DNA of 64,000 bases from CAWGYQ01 sp963817395 (GTDB lineage Bacteria > Acidobacteriota > Vicinamibacteria > Vicinamibacterales > CAVPJW01), in the NCBI GenBank assembly GCA_963817395.1, contig CAWFOC010000006.1, positions 186,001-250,000 on the forward strand. The letters run 5' to 3'. Positions 53,773 to 64,000 of this stretch are shown piece by piece (positions within the stretch are counted from its first letter, which is position 1; each line of letters begins with the position of its first letter). The position numbers were made by a program, and so were the translations under genes. Under the pieces are notes generated by a model. That model saw only the letters and a program-made list of their open reading frames with translations. It was not told the DNA's origin and did not search any database.

Positions 53773-55680
53773 TCAGCTCCCGGCCTCGGTGTGAACGGTT
53801 TCGGGTCGATTGACCGAGAGCTCGGTGGCCGCAATCAAATCGCGGAGCTCCTGGCCGTCCATGACTTCCTTCTCGAGCAGCCGGCGCGCGACGGCTTCGA
53901 GGGTGGCGCGGAACTCGACCAGCACCTGCCGGGATTGCTCGCGGGCGTCCGACATGATGCGCTTGACCTCGTGATCGATCACCCGAGCGGTGTCGTCGCT
54001 GTAGGGCCCGCGCTCGTTGCCGCCCGGAAGCTCGAGGAAGCGGGCGCGCTTGTCGCCGTCATAGTTCACGGCGCCGAGCGTCTCGCTCATCCCGAACTGG
54101 GTGACCATCGCGCGCGCGATATCCGTCGCACGCAGAAGGTCGTTCTGCGCGCCGGTCGAGATTTCTCCAAACGCGATCTCCTCCGCGGTTCGGCCTGCCA
54201 GGAGCACGGACAGCTGATTGAGCAGCTCGCGCCGGGTCATCAGGTACCGGTCTTCGAGCGGCAGTTGCATCGTGTAGCCTAGAGCCCCGAACCCGCGCTG
54301 CACGATCGAGATCTTGTGCACCGGGTCCATGCCGGGCAGCTGGGTCGCGACGATGGCATGGCCCGATTCGTGGTAGGCGACAATCTCGCGCTCGCGCGGG
54401 CTCATGACGCGCTTCTTCTCAAGACCCGCGACCAACCGATCGATCGCCTCTTCGAAATCGTGCATCGTCACGGCGAGCTTGTCGGTGCGCGCCGCGAGGA
54501 GGGCCGCCTCGTTGACCAGGTTGGCGAGGTCGGCGCCTGCAAAGCCGGCCGTCCGCGCCGCGATGATTCTGAGATCGACCTCGGAATCGACCTTGACGCT
54601 TCGTGTGTGTATTCGCAGGATGTCTTCGCGCCCCTTCACATCCGGCTTGTCCACCAGCACCTGCCGATCGAAGCGTCCAGGGCGGAGCAGCGCCGGATCG
54701 AGGATTTCGGGGCGGTTCGTGGCCGCCATGATGATGACGCCCTTGCGCGAGTCGAACCCGTCCATCTCGGCGAGGAGCTGATTGAGGGTCTGCTCCCGTT
54801 CCTCGTGACTGCCGAAGGCGCTCTGCGACCGGACGCGGCCCAGGGCGTCGAGCTCGTCGATGAACACGATGCAGGGTGCCTTGGCCTCGGCCTGCGAGAA
54901 CAGATCGCGCACGCGCGCCGCACCCACGCCGACGAACATTTCCACGAACTCCGATCCGCTGAGGCTGAAGAAGGGGACGTGGGCCTCGCCGGCGACCGCG
55001 CGCGCGAGGAGCGTTTTCCCTGTGCCCGGCGGGCCCACGAGGAGCACACCCTTCGGAATGCGGCCGCCGAGCGACGTGTACTTTTTTGGGTTCTTCAGGA
55101 ATTCGACAATCTCTCGCAGCTCATAGGCGGCCTCGTCGACGCCCGCGACGTCGCTGAAGCTCACCTTGACGTCATCGTCCGAGTAGATCTTGGCCCGGCT
55201 TCGGGCGAAAGACATGACCCCGCCCTCGGAGCCGCCCATGCGACGCAGAAAGAAGCTCCAGACGGCAACGAGCAGCACGATCGGCACGACCCAACTGAGG
55301 ATCTCGGGCAGCCATCGGCTCATGGCTTCGCCTTTGTAGAGCACGGCGTGCTGCTCCAGTTCGTCGATCAGCTTGGGGTCTTCGATGCGGGTCGTGGTGA
55401 AGGGAACCGGCTGCGCGCCCGCCTCTTTGGGTTTGAGCAGCCCGACAATCGTCTGCTCGCCGATATTGGCCTCCTGCACCTGGCCCGAGCGGAGAGCGGT
55501 CCGAAACTCGCTATACGGAATCGAACGCCCGGGAGGGGAGAAGACGTACGCCTGGGCGATGGCCAGCAGCATCAGGCCGGCGAGCACGTACCAGATCGAG
55601 AATCCGAACCTCGGGCCGGCCGGACGTCGATCGCCGGTTCGACCGCCGCGCGGATTGGGTGTCTGCTTGCTCGGGGACAC
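53773..55680 (-). CDS. ftsH: ATP-dependent zinc metalloprotease FtsH
   Basis: FtsH is a membrane-bound AAA+ protease that degrades misassembled membrane and regulatory proteins. It has 635 residues. There are two N-terminal helices (about residues 27-48 and 127-147) with a small periplasmic domain between. The AAA+ domain has Walker A LLVGPPGTGKTLLARAVAGEA, Walker B CIVFIDELDALGR and the SRH GVIIMAATNRPEILDPALLRPGRFDRQV. The zinc site is HESGHAIVA with the later Asp near NDLLRATDIAR. It is the fourth gene of the hspR-dnaJ-clpB-ftsH run, 36 bases after clpB. Confidence 0.97.
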   Translation of the reverse strand: MSPSKQTPNPRGGRTGDRRPAGPRFGFSIWYVLAGLMLLAIAQAYVFSPPGRSIPYSEFRTALRSGQVQEANIGEQTIVGLLKPKEAGAQPVPFTTTRIEDPKLIDELEQHAVLYKGEAMSRWLPEILSWVVPIVLLVAVWSFFLRRMGGSEGGVMSFARSRAKIYSDDDVKVSFSDVAGVDEAAYELREIVEFLKNPKKYTSLGGRIPKGVLLVGPPGTGKTLLARAVAGEAHVPFFSLSGSEFVEMFVGVGAARVRDLFSQAEAKAPCIVFIDELDALGRVRSQSAFGSHEEREQTLNQLLAEMDGFDSRKGVIIMAATNRPEILDPALLRPGRFDRQVLVDKPDVKGREDILRIHTRSVKVDSEVDLRIIAARTAGFAGADLANLVNEAALLAARTDKLAVTMHDFEEAIDRLVAGLEKKRVMSPREREIVAYHESGHAIVATQLPGMDPVHKISIVQRGFGALGYTMQLPLEDRYLMTRRELLNQLSVLLAGRTAEEIAFGEISTGAQNDLLRATDIARAMVTQFGMSETLGAVNYDGDKRARFLELPGGNERGPYSDDTARVIDHEVKRIMSDAREQSRQVLVEFRATLEAVARRLLEKEVMDGQELRDLIAATELSVNRPETVHTEAGS

Positions 55681-55716
55681 ATGCGTTCTCCGGTTACCGT
55701 GGGTGAAGGTGGTTCG

Positions 55717-58335
<2,619 letters not shown>

Positions 58336-58344
58336 CGTGCATCC

Positions 58345-59352
58345 TCACGAACCGGAGGCTTTCTTCGCTTGGGCGCCGCTCGCGCCCTGTTCGAGCTTCG
58401 CGAGCGCCTCATAGTGGCTGCGGGCCTCCGGTGACAGGTTGCGGGGCACTTCAACGGCGACCGTCGCATACAGGTCCCCGCGTTCTTCGGGCTTGTTGAC
58501 CGCCGGCATCCCGTGCCCTCGCAGGCGAAAGACCTGCGCGTTCTGCGTCTCGGGCGGTATCCGAAGGCGAAGGGGGCGGCCCGCGAGCGTGGGCACTTCA
58601 GCCTCTCCGCCGAGCACCGCCGTGGTCATCGGGAGGGGCACCTTGACATGGAGGTCGCGCCCTTTCCGCTCGAACAGCGCGTGCGGCCGAAGGCGCACCC
58701 GCAGGTAGAGGTCACCGCTGGCCGCCCCGCCGACGCCTTTCTCGCCTTCTCCGGCGACGCGCACCCGCGAACCGTCACCGACGCCTGCCGGGATGCGCAC
58801 GTCGACCGTTCGCGCGTCGTCGTTGTTCTTGATCGAAAAGCGCTCCGTCACGCCCCGTGCAGCATCCTCGAGCGAAAGCTCGATTTCGTGCTCGACATCG
58901 CGCCCGGAGCGCGAACGCGGCCGCGCGCCGCGGCCACGAGGCGTCGACTGACCGCCCATACCGCCAAAAAATGTCTTGAAGAAGTCGGAGAACGGATCTT
59001 CCTGGCCGAAGAGATCCCGCATCTCGGCCTCTGTCATCGGCCGGCCTCCACCGCCGTCCCCGAAATCCACACGCCAGGCGCCACCGCCCGGCTGCGCCCC
59101 GCCCGCCTGCTGCGCCTGCTGCTCGTACATCCGCCAGTTCGCGCCGAGCTCGTCGTACTTGCGCCGCTTCTCTGGATCGCCGAGCACTTCGTACGCTTCG
59201 TTGATGTCCTTGAAGCGCGCCTCCGCCGACTTGTCGTTGGGATTGACGTCGGGGTGATGCTTGCGCGCGAGCTTGCGGTACGCCTGCTTGATTTCCTTCT
59301 CGGAGGCGGTCCGGCTCACGCCGAGCGTGGCGTAGTAGTCCTTGAACTCCAT
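58345..59352 (-). CDS. DnaJ/CbpA-type J-domain co-chaperone
   Basis: The protein has 335 residues. The J-domain is at residues 1-70 (KDYYATLGVSRTASEKEIKQAYRKLARKHHPDVNPND) with the HPD motif. There is no cysteine-rich zinc domain, so it is a type II (CbpA-like) co-chaperone; a Gly- and Arg-rich linker (GGMGGQSTPRGRGARPRSRSGRD) leads to two beta-sandwich client-binding domains and a final dimerisation segment. It is the second gene of the heat-shock operon, 19 bases after hspR. No dnaK or grpE is in the window. Confidence 0.92.
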   Translation of the reverse strand: MEFKDYYATLGVSRTASEKEIKQAYRKLARKHHPDVNPNDKSAEARFKDINEAYEVLGDPEKRRKYDELGANWRMYEQQAQQAGGAQPGGGAWRVDFGDGGGGRPMTEAEMRDLFGQEDPFSDFFKTFFGGMGGQSTPRGRGARPRSRSGRDVEHEIELSLEDAARGVTERFSIKNNDDARTVDVRIPAGVGDGSRVRVAGEGEKGVGGAASGDLYLRVRLRPHALFERKGRDLHVKVPLPMTTAVLGGEAEVPTLAGRPLRLRIPPETQNAQVFRLRGHGMPAVNKPEERGDLYATVAVEVPRNLSPEARSHYEALAKLEQGASGAQAKKASGS

Positions 59353-59371
59353 GGTCGTCCGCGGTCCGAGA

Positions 59372-59758
59372 TCAGAGCCCCAGCATGTCGCTCAGCCGTT
59401 CCAGTTCGAGTGCCAGGCGGCGGCGTCCCTCATTGCGCGACAGCGACTCGTCGCGCGTGAGGGGACGGATGCGCTCGACGGCTTCGGCAATCGAGAGCAG
59501 CCGCTGCACGCCCGCGAGGTTGATCCCGGCCTCGTCGACCAGGCTCTTGATCAAACGGAGCCGATCGATCTCGTCCTCAGAGTACAAGCGCATCGACCCG
59601 ATGCGCCGTGTCGGCCGAACCAGCCCGAGCCGCTCGTATTTCCGCAGCGTTTGCGGGTGCATGCCGAGCAGCTTGGCGGCCATGCTGATGAAGTAGAGCT
59701 GGCGGTCTGCCGTCACAACACCTCGCTGGGCGATCGCGCCTTCGTCAAGTATGGCCAT
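59372..59758 (-). CDS. hspR: HspR-type heat-shock repressor, MerR family
   Basis: HspR represses dnaK/clpB-type operons and is released or changed when chaperones are occupied by unfolded proteins. The protein has 128 residues from ATG 59758. The MerR helix-turn-helix is YFISMAAKLLGMHPQTLRKYERLGLVRPTRRIGSMRLYSEDEIDRL; it is short and has no effector domain, as usual for HspR. It heads the operon hspR-dnaJ-clpB-ftsH and has a palindrome overlapping its own start codon, consistent with autorepression. Confidence 0.9.
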   Translation of the reverse strand: MAILDEGAIAQRGVVTADRQLYFISMAAKLLGMHPQTLRKYERLGLVRPTRRIGSMRLYSEDEIDRLRLIKSLVDEAGINLAGVQRLLSIAEAVERIRPLTRDESLSRNEGRRRLALELERLSDMLGL

Positions 59759-59776
59759 TGATACGACTCGTGTCAA
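59758..59776. promoter_or_regulatory. Candidate HspR operator (HAIR-like palindrome)
   Basis: TTGATACGACTCGTGTCAA is a 19-base near-perfect inverted repeat (one mismatched pair plus the centre) that touches the first base of the hspR ATG. On the minus strand a CATATT box lies just upstream, so a protein bound here would cover the transcription start. The known HAIR site of Streptomyces is CTTGAGT-N7-ACTCAAG; this site shares the outer TTGA/TCAA half-sites but with a different centre. Confidence 0.6.
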
Positions 59777-59871
59777 TATGATGAGTCACGACACAACCTT
59801 GCCGGCGCCCGGGCCGCCCAACCTCGCCAACGGTGCTCACCTCAACGGACGCCTGTCTACGGTGCGGACGG

Positions 59872-59901
59872 TTGCTCGCACAGGCTGCCTCGCGTCATAC
59901 T
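59872..59901 (+). promoter_or_regulatory. Candidate terC promoter
   Basis: TTGCTC (59872-59877) and CATACT (59896-59901) are 18 bases apart, giving a 5' UTR of about 50 bases before terC. The spacing is good but both boxes are moderate. No manganese (yybP-ykoY) riboswitch pattern was found in the 180-base gap between hspR and terC. Confidence 0.35.
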
Positions 59902-59957
59902 TGGGGGGACACGCTGGCTTCGGCAGCTCGAGCAGGGTCGCTCCTCACCCATCCCCC

Positions 59958-60749
59958 GTGGACTTCCAGGTTACCGACCTCTTCACAGTCGTTCTCCTCG
60001 TCATCCTCGAGGGGCTGCTGAGCGCGGACAACGCCATGGTGCTGGCGGTGCTCGTGCTCGGTCTCCCCAGGCACCAGCGCCAGCAGGCGCTGCGCTACGG
60101 CATCATCGGGGCGTTCGTCTTCCGTATTGCCGCGACCGTTTTCGCAGTGCACATGATTCAGCTTTCTCTCGTGAAGCTGATAGGCGGCGCCTACCTGCTC
60201 TATTTGCCTTACACCCATTTCAGGGGCGCGCAGAGCGCGCAAGCGCGACGCACCCCGCCGAAGGCCATGCCCTGGTTGGGCATGAGCGCGTTCTGGGCCA
60301 CCGTGGTCAAGGTGGAGCTGACGGATATCGTCTTCGCGATCGATTCGATTCTCGTGGCGGTCGCGATGTCGCCGAAGCTCTGGGTGATCCTCACGGGCGG
60401 CATTCTCGGCATCGTGATGATGCGACTCGTCATCGGACAGCTCCTGACGCTCGTTCAGCGGTATCCGGCGCTCGTCGACGGGGCCTTCATCATCATCGCG
60501 TGGGTGGGCATCAAGCTGCTGGTCGAATACGCCCACAGCGAGGGCTGGATCCATCTCGAGATTCCGCGCTGGCTGTCGCTGGGGCTGATCGTCGTCATCT
60601 TTGCGATTTCGTACTACTACGCGCGCCTGCTCGGACCGCAACACCCGGATGAGACGCTCGCAGATGAGGCGGCGGAGGTCTTTGCCGGGCAGCACGTCAA
60701 GACAGAGTTGCCTGCGCGAGAGACCGGACGCCCGAGTCAATCTGGTTGA
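59958..60749 (+). CDS. TerC-family integral membrane protein
   Basis: The protein has 263 residues with about seven membrane helices. GTG 59958 starts the family N-terminus (VTDLFTVVLLVILEGLLSADNAMVLAVLV); the frame is open upstream to 59751, but that part overlaps the hspR operator and looks like non-coding sequence. The acidic motif in ALLVIEL-like form is VKVELTDIVFAIDSILVAV. TerC proteins are linked to manganese export and metal loading of exported proteins. Its 3' end overlaps the convergent hslR gene by 13 bases. Confidence 0.88.
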   Translation: MDFQVTDLFTVVLLVILEGLLSADNAMVLAVLVLGLPRHQRQQALRYGIIGAFVFRIAATVFAVHMIQLSLVKLIGGAYLLYLPYTHFRGAQSAQARRTPPKAMPWLGMSAFWATVVKVELTDIVFAIDSILVAVAMSPKLWVILTGGILGIVMMRLVIGQLLTLVQRYPALVDGAFIIIAWVGIKLLVEYAHSEGWIHLEIPRWLSLGLIVVIFAISYYYARLLGPQHPDETLADEAAEVFAGQHVKTELPARETGRPSQSG

Positions 60750-61132
60750 CCTTTCAAGCGCCTCAGTTGCCGCCGCTGGCGCTTGTCGGGTCGGCCGGCG
60801 GCCTCCATGGCCGCCCGATAGACCCGATCGAGACGACGGCGCTCGCGATCTTCGGGCGGAGGTGGCGGCGTGCGATCCTCATAGAGCTCGCGCGCCTCGG
60901 ATCGGGCGACCGATCGTGCGGCGAGCCCGCGGACGACGATGAGCTGGCGATGACCGAACGAGCGGCGGATGGTGAGCTGATCGCCGATCTGCAGCAGGCG
61001 GTGCGGCTTGGCCGCCTGGCCGTTTACATCGACTCTGCCGCTTTTGCAGGCCTTTTGCGCCTCGGATCGGGTCTTGAAGAGACACGCCACATCGAGCCAC
61101 ACGTCGCATCTGACGCCCTCGTGCTCGGTCAT
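60737..61132 (-). CDS. hslR: Ribosome-associated heat-shock protein, S4 domain (Hsp15-like)
   Basis: The protein has 131 residues. The S4 RNA-binding domain is at residues 7-60 (RCDVWLDVACLFKTRSEAQKACKSGRVDVNGQAAKPHRLLQIGDQLTI). A basic C-terminal tail (RRLDRVYRAAMEAAGRPDKRQRRQLRRLKG) is typical of Hsp15, which recycles stalled 50S subunits carrying a nascent chain. ATG 61132 is preferred over a start six codons further upstream. It is convergent with terC. Confidence 0.88.
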   Translation of the reverse strand: MTEHEGVRCDVWLDVACLFKTRSEAQKACKSGRVDVNGQAAKPHRLLQIGDQLTIRRSFGHRQLIVVRGLAARSVARSEARELYEDRTPPPPPEDRERRRLDRVYRAAMEAAGRPDKRQRRQLRRLKGQPD

Positions 61133-61179
61133 GCACGCTCCAGCCGTCATTCTCCGTCGGTTCGGCGTCTGATCAAAGG

Positions 61180-62316
61180 ATGAGCACTGTGCTGGCGGCG
61201 GTCATGCCCGGGCCCGGCCTGCCCATCGAGTTACGGGAATTTCCGGAGCCCGACCTTCCCACCGGTAGCGCCCTCTTGCGGCCGATGCTCTCAGAGGTGT
61301 GCGGGACCGACGTTCATTTGTGGCACGGGCGACTGAGCGGAGTTCCATATCCGATCATCCCCGGACACGTGTCGGTCGGCGTGATCGACAAGATCCGCGG
61401 ACGCATCGAGGATCCTGACGGGAAGACGCTCGGGGAGGGCGAGCGCGTCGTGTTCTTCGATGTTCACCGGACGTGTGGCCGCTGCTACGCCTGCACCGTC
61501 GCGCGCACACCAACCCGTTGCCCGAGCCGTCGCGTATATGGGATTACGGATTCAGCCGTGGACGGTTTGTTCGGAGGCTGGGCGCAGGCGCTCTTTCTGG
61601 AGCCCGGTGTCTCGACGATGGCGCTTCCGGAAGCCGTGGATCCGGCCGACTACATTGGCGGCGGGTGCGGGCTCATCACTGCGGTTCACGTCGTCGAGCG
61701 CTCGGAGCTCCGCGCCGGCGACAGCATCGTCGTGCAAGGCACGGGCGCGGTGGGCTTGAGCGTCATTGCGCTCGCCCGTCTGTCGGGCGCGGATCGGATC
61801 GTTGCCATCGGCGCTCCCGACGATCGCCTGACGCTGGCGAAGAGCATGGGCGCGGATGTCATGCTCGATCTCAATCGGACGACCCTCGCTGAACGCGAGG
61901 CGCTGGTACGCCAGGCGACCGATGGCCGCGGCGCAGACATCGTGGTCGAGGCGGCGGGATCGGCGCGGGCCGTGGAAGAAGGCCTGAATCTGGTGCGCGA
62001 CGGCGGAATATACGTGATTGCTGGACATTACACGGACCAGGGCCTCAGCCACATCAACGTTCACACGCAGATCAACAGGAAGCATCTCGATGTCCGCGGT
62101 TGCTGGGGAAGTGAAGTGCGCCATTTCGTCCGCGCCGTCAGGCTTCTCGAACAGACCGTGTCCACGGTGGCCTGGCACGCGATCGGCTCGGCACGATATG
62201 CCCTGACCGACCTGAACCGCGCTCTCGCCGATGCCGAGGCGATGCGCTTGCCGAAGGCGATTGTGGAACCGCAGAGACTCGATGATGGACCTCTGTTGGA
62301 GAGGGCGGGGCTGTGA
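61180..62316 (+). CDS. Zinc-dependent medium-chain dehydrogenase
   Basis: This is an MDR-family alcohol/polyol dehydrogenase with 378 residues. A catalytic zinc cysteine is in SEVCGTDVHLWHG, and the structural zinc site is the four-cysteine lobe CGRCYACTVARTPTRC. The Rossmann motif is VVQGTGAVGLSVIALARLSGADRIVAIG. One oddity: the usual GHExxG has become GHVSVG, replacing the conserved glutamate near the active-site zinc. Substrate unknown; such changes are known in some polyol and threonine dehydrogenase relatives. Its stop overlaps the start of the next gene (GTGA). Confidence 0.88.
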   Translation: MSTVLAAVMPGPGLPIELREFPEPDLPTGSALLRPMLSEVCGTDVHLWHGRLSGVPYPIIPGHVSVGVIDKIRGRIEDPDGKTLGEGERVVFFDVHRTCGRCYACTVARTPTRCPSRRVYGITDSAVDGLFGGWAQALFLEPGVSTMALPEAVDPADYIGGGCGLITAVHVVERSELRAGDSIVVQGTGAVGLSVIALARLSGADRIVAIGAPDDRLTLAKSMGADVMLDLNRTTLAEREALVRQATDGRGADIVVEAAGSARAVEEGLNLVRDGGIYVIAGHYTDQGLSHINVHTQINRKHLDVRGCWGSEVRHFVRAVRLLEQTVSTVAWHAIGSARYALTDLNRALADAEAMRLPKAIVEPQRLDDGPLLERAGL

Positions 62317-63396
62317 CGAGGGCGGTTCGAGCACTCGTCGCTATGGCGATCGGGCTCGTTATCGGCGCCGCGCTGTTGCTGGCCATCGATAGAACCACGG
62401 CCGAGCGGTGGCTCCGCCGGGTGCCGCTGATCGAACGGATCTATTCCCGGTGGATACCGCCGCAGACACCGCTCGTCCAATCGTCCTCGACACTCATCAC
62501 ACCCGAGGAGCGAACGGCCTTCGCCCGTCTAGCCCGTGAGGCCGGCGGCAGGGGGCGATTCATCTGGTCATCGAACCGCGAAGGCAACCACGAGCTCTAT
62601 GTCATCGCGCTGTCGGATCTCTCGGTGCGCCGGCTCACCAGGAATTCGCACGTCGACTACTTCGCGCGATTCTCGTCCGACGGCAGACGCCTCGTGTTCT
62701 TGCGGAGCCAGCGGCCCTGGGTATCGTTCCGCGAACCAGAGGCGTGGGACCTGTACCTCATGAACGCCGACGGCACCGGTGAGCGACGACTGGCCGTCGG
62801 GGCGTATCACCCGGCGTGGACGCCGGACGGCTCGAGCGTGACGTTCGTGCGCGGCAACACGGTGATCCAGATCGATGTGGAGACCGGCACGGAGAAAGCG
62901 CTGTTCGACGGCAGCGACCCGCCGACCGAGGGCCGACTGGGCGACCCCGCGCTGGGCGTCGACGGGCTCTTGTGCATGTCGTTGCGTGGCGGGAAGGCGG
63001 CACGGGGAGTCGGAGTCCTGAATTTGTCGACGAAGACATACCGAGGGCTCTCGGGCCCGAGTGCGTGCCACAGCACGTGGCTACCCGGATCGCGGACTGT
63101 GATCTGGGTGGATGCCAACGGCCAGGGTGGAACGCGGGTGATGCGTGCGGACGCCGATCGGGGAACGGAAGAGGAGCTCATCGATCTGCCGGGTGAGTCT
63201 CAGCCATGAGTACTTTCCGCAGGTCTCATCTGACCGGCGCTGGCTGGTGTGGGGCGCTTCGGCCTCGGGTCACGAGCACGATCGGGCCGACTACGAGATG
63301 TTTGCCTGGCGCATGGGGAGTCCGTGGGATACGGCGATTCGACTGACCTATTCGCCGTCCAACGATCAATGGCCGGACTTTCATCACCAGGAGTAG
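62313..63396 (+). CDS. Membrane-anchored TolB/WD40-like propeller protein, frameshifted
   Basis: The protein has 360 residues after correction. A signal-anchor helix (residues 8-26) is followed by TolB-like propeller blades: FIWSSNREGNHELYVIAL, HVDYFARFSSDGRRLVFLR, WDLYLMNADGTGERRLAVGAYHPAWTPDGSSV. The literal frame ends at 63209, but the last blade (LSHEYFPQVSSDRRWLVWGAS through YSPSNDQWPDFH) continues in the next frame. One extra T near 63197 explains this. It starts inside the dehydrogenase stop codon and ends 4 bases before the hydroxyacid dehydrogenase gene. Role unknown. Confidence 0.8.
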
Positions 63397-63400
63397 CAGG

Positions 63401-64000
63401 TTGCCCTCGAGAATCCTGCTGCTCACCGACGTGTTCCCTCACGCGCGCGACGTGCTTGCCCGCCTCCTTCCCGACGATCAGGTCGAGGACGGGAACATCG
63501 AGCACCTCCTCGAGCGCGTGCGGCACGCCGACGTGCTCGTTCCCATGATGACGCGGCTCGATGGCTCGTTGCTCGGTTCGACATCGGCGCGACTGATTCA
63601 GCAGTGGGGGGTCGGCCTCGAAGGGGTGGATGTGACGGCTGCCTCGTCGCGAGGTATTCCCGTCTGCAATGTGCCGAGCGATGTCACGCCCAACGCGGAT
63701 GTCACCGCCGAGCACGCGGTCTTCCTCATGATGATCCTCGCCAGGCGATTGCGCGACTGCGATCGCGCCCTGCGTGCCGGCCGGTGGGGCACACCGATCG
63801 GGGAGTCGCTGCACGGAAGCTCGGCCCTCATCGTCGGACTCGGACGGGTCGGCCGGGCCCTGGCCCGCCGTCTCGTAGCGCTTGGGATGCACGTCGAAGC
63901 TGTCCGCCGGAATCCGGATGCAGGCGATGGGGACGCACTCGGTCTCGCGCGCATCGGATCTCCTGCCGACCTGCCGGCGATGGCGTCAAGCGCGGACTTC
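63401..64000 (+). CDS. D-isomer specific 2-hydroxyacid dehydrogenase, 3' partial
   Basis: The first 200 residues of an NAD-dependent D-2-hydroxyacid dehydrogenase are present; the gene runs off the window. The TTG start at 63401 has GGAG 7 bases upstream. The sequence shows the family substrate domain (ADVLVPMMTRLDG, QQWGVGLEGVDVTAASSRGIPVCNVP), the linker helix DVTAEHAVFLMMILARRL, and the nucleotide-binding motif LIVGLGRVGRALARRLVALGM near residue 145. The catalytic Arg, Glu and His lie beyond the window. Substrate unknown (glyoxylate, pyruvate or phosphoglycerate types are all possible). Confidence 0.88.
   Translation, partial: MPSRILLLTDVFPHARDVLARLLPDDQVEDGNIEHLLERVRHADVLVPMMTRLDGSLLGSTSARLIQQWGVGLEGVDVTAASSRGIPVCNVPSDVTPNADVTAEHAVFLMMILARRLRDCDRALRAGRWGTPIGESLHGSSALIVGLGRVGRALARRLVALGMHVEAVRRNPDAGDGDALGLARIGSPADLPAMASSADF

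Noticed and set aside
59777..59957. Manganese (yybP-ykoY) riboswitch upstream of the terC-like gene.
   Set aside because: This would be the expected regulator, but none of the conserved loop sequences of that riboswitch could be found in the gap.

Overview
This 64 kb window is a gene-dense, GC-rich (roughly two-thirds GC by eye) piece of a bacterial chromosome. The mix of genes is a fused AroD-AroE enzyme, S55/SpoIVB-type proteases outside any sporulation context, many GTG starts, an HspR-DnaJ-ClpB-FtsH heat-shock cluster and RNase J beside FtsK. This suits an Acidobacteriota-like soil organism, possibly class Vicinamibacteria. That placement is inference from gene content only. No rRNA, tRNA, CRISPR array, insertion sequence or prophage was seen; it reads as core chromosome.

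Layout. 1-11.7 kb: the end of a large TPR-GAF-sigma54 regulator, a DppB/DppC-type peptide permease pair, a TPR protein, an ECF sigma/anti-sigma pair, and two large exported proteins (a beta-propeller and an S55 protease). 11.8-22.5 kb: an aromatic amino acid supra-operon, aroDE-trpE-trpG-trpD-trpC-trpF-trpB-trpA-aroQ-aroF-tyrA, preceded by a transcription attenuator. 22.6-27 kb: an acetoacetate/short-chain fatty acid operon (two CoA-transferase subunits, thiolase, a JAMM protein and an AtoE transporter). 27-38.6 kb: pepA on the plus strand, then a minus-strand run lexA, DUF3467, nth, a zincin, rsmA, rnj, ftsK and an AMIN-amidase. 38.8-46.9 kb: a PfkB kinase, a secreted protein, recG, rsmD, coaD, a class I aminotransferase, glcD and a Yip1-like protein. 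46.9-52.4 kb: a family 39-like glycosyltransferase, a CoA-binding protein, rho, a CDGSH protein, a rhomboid and a cupin lipoprotein. 52.4-59.8 kb: a minus-strand heat-shock operon hspR-dnaJ-clpB-ftsH followed by an amidohydrolase. 59.9-64 kb: terC, hslR, a zinc dehydrogenase, a TolB-like protein and the start of a 2-hydroxyacid dehydrogenase.

The most interesting signal is the region at 11806-12016. A leader reading frame carries Phe-Phe-Ala-Ser-Phe-Trp-Trp-Tyr-Tyr. Straight after it comes GAAGAGGC, an exact copy of part of the 3' arm of a strong intrinsic terminator that ends 3 bases before the aroDE start codon. The sequence therefore looks like a ribosome-mediated attenuator that senses all three aromatic amino acids and controls the shared shikimate, Trp and Tyr pathway as one unit. 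The terminator arm also holds the only visible Shine-Dalgarno of aroDE.

Caution: eleven conserved genes (including aroDE, trpE, trpC, rnj and pepA) are each split by a single-base frame change, nine of them an extra base. This is most simply residual sequencing or assembly error. They are annotated here as whole genes with the likely indel position given. The leader peptide may also be affected, because its frame has no stop codon before the terminator.
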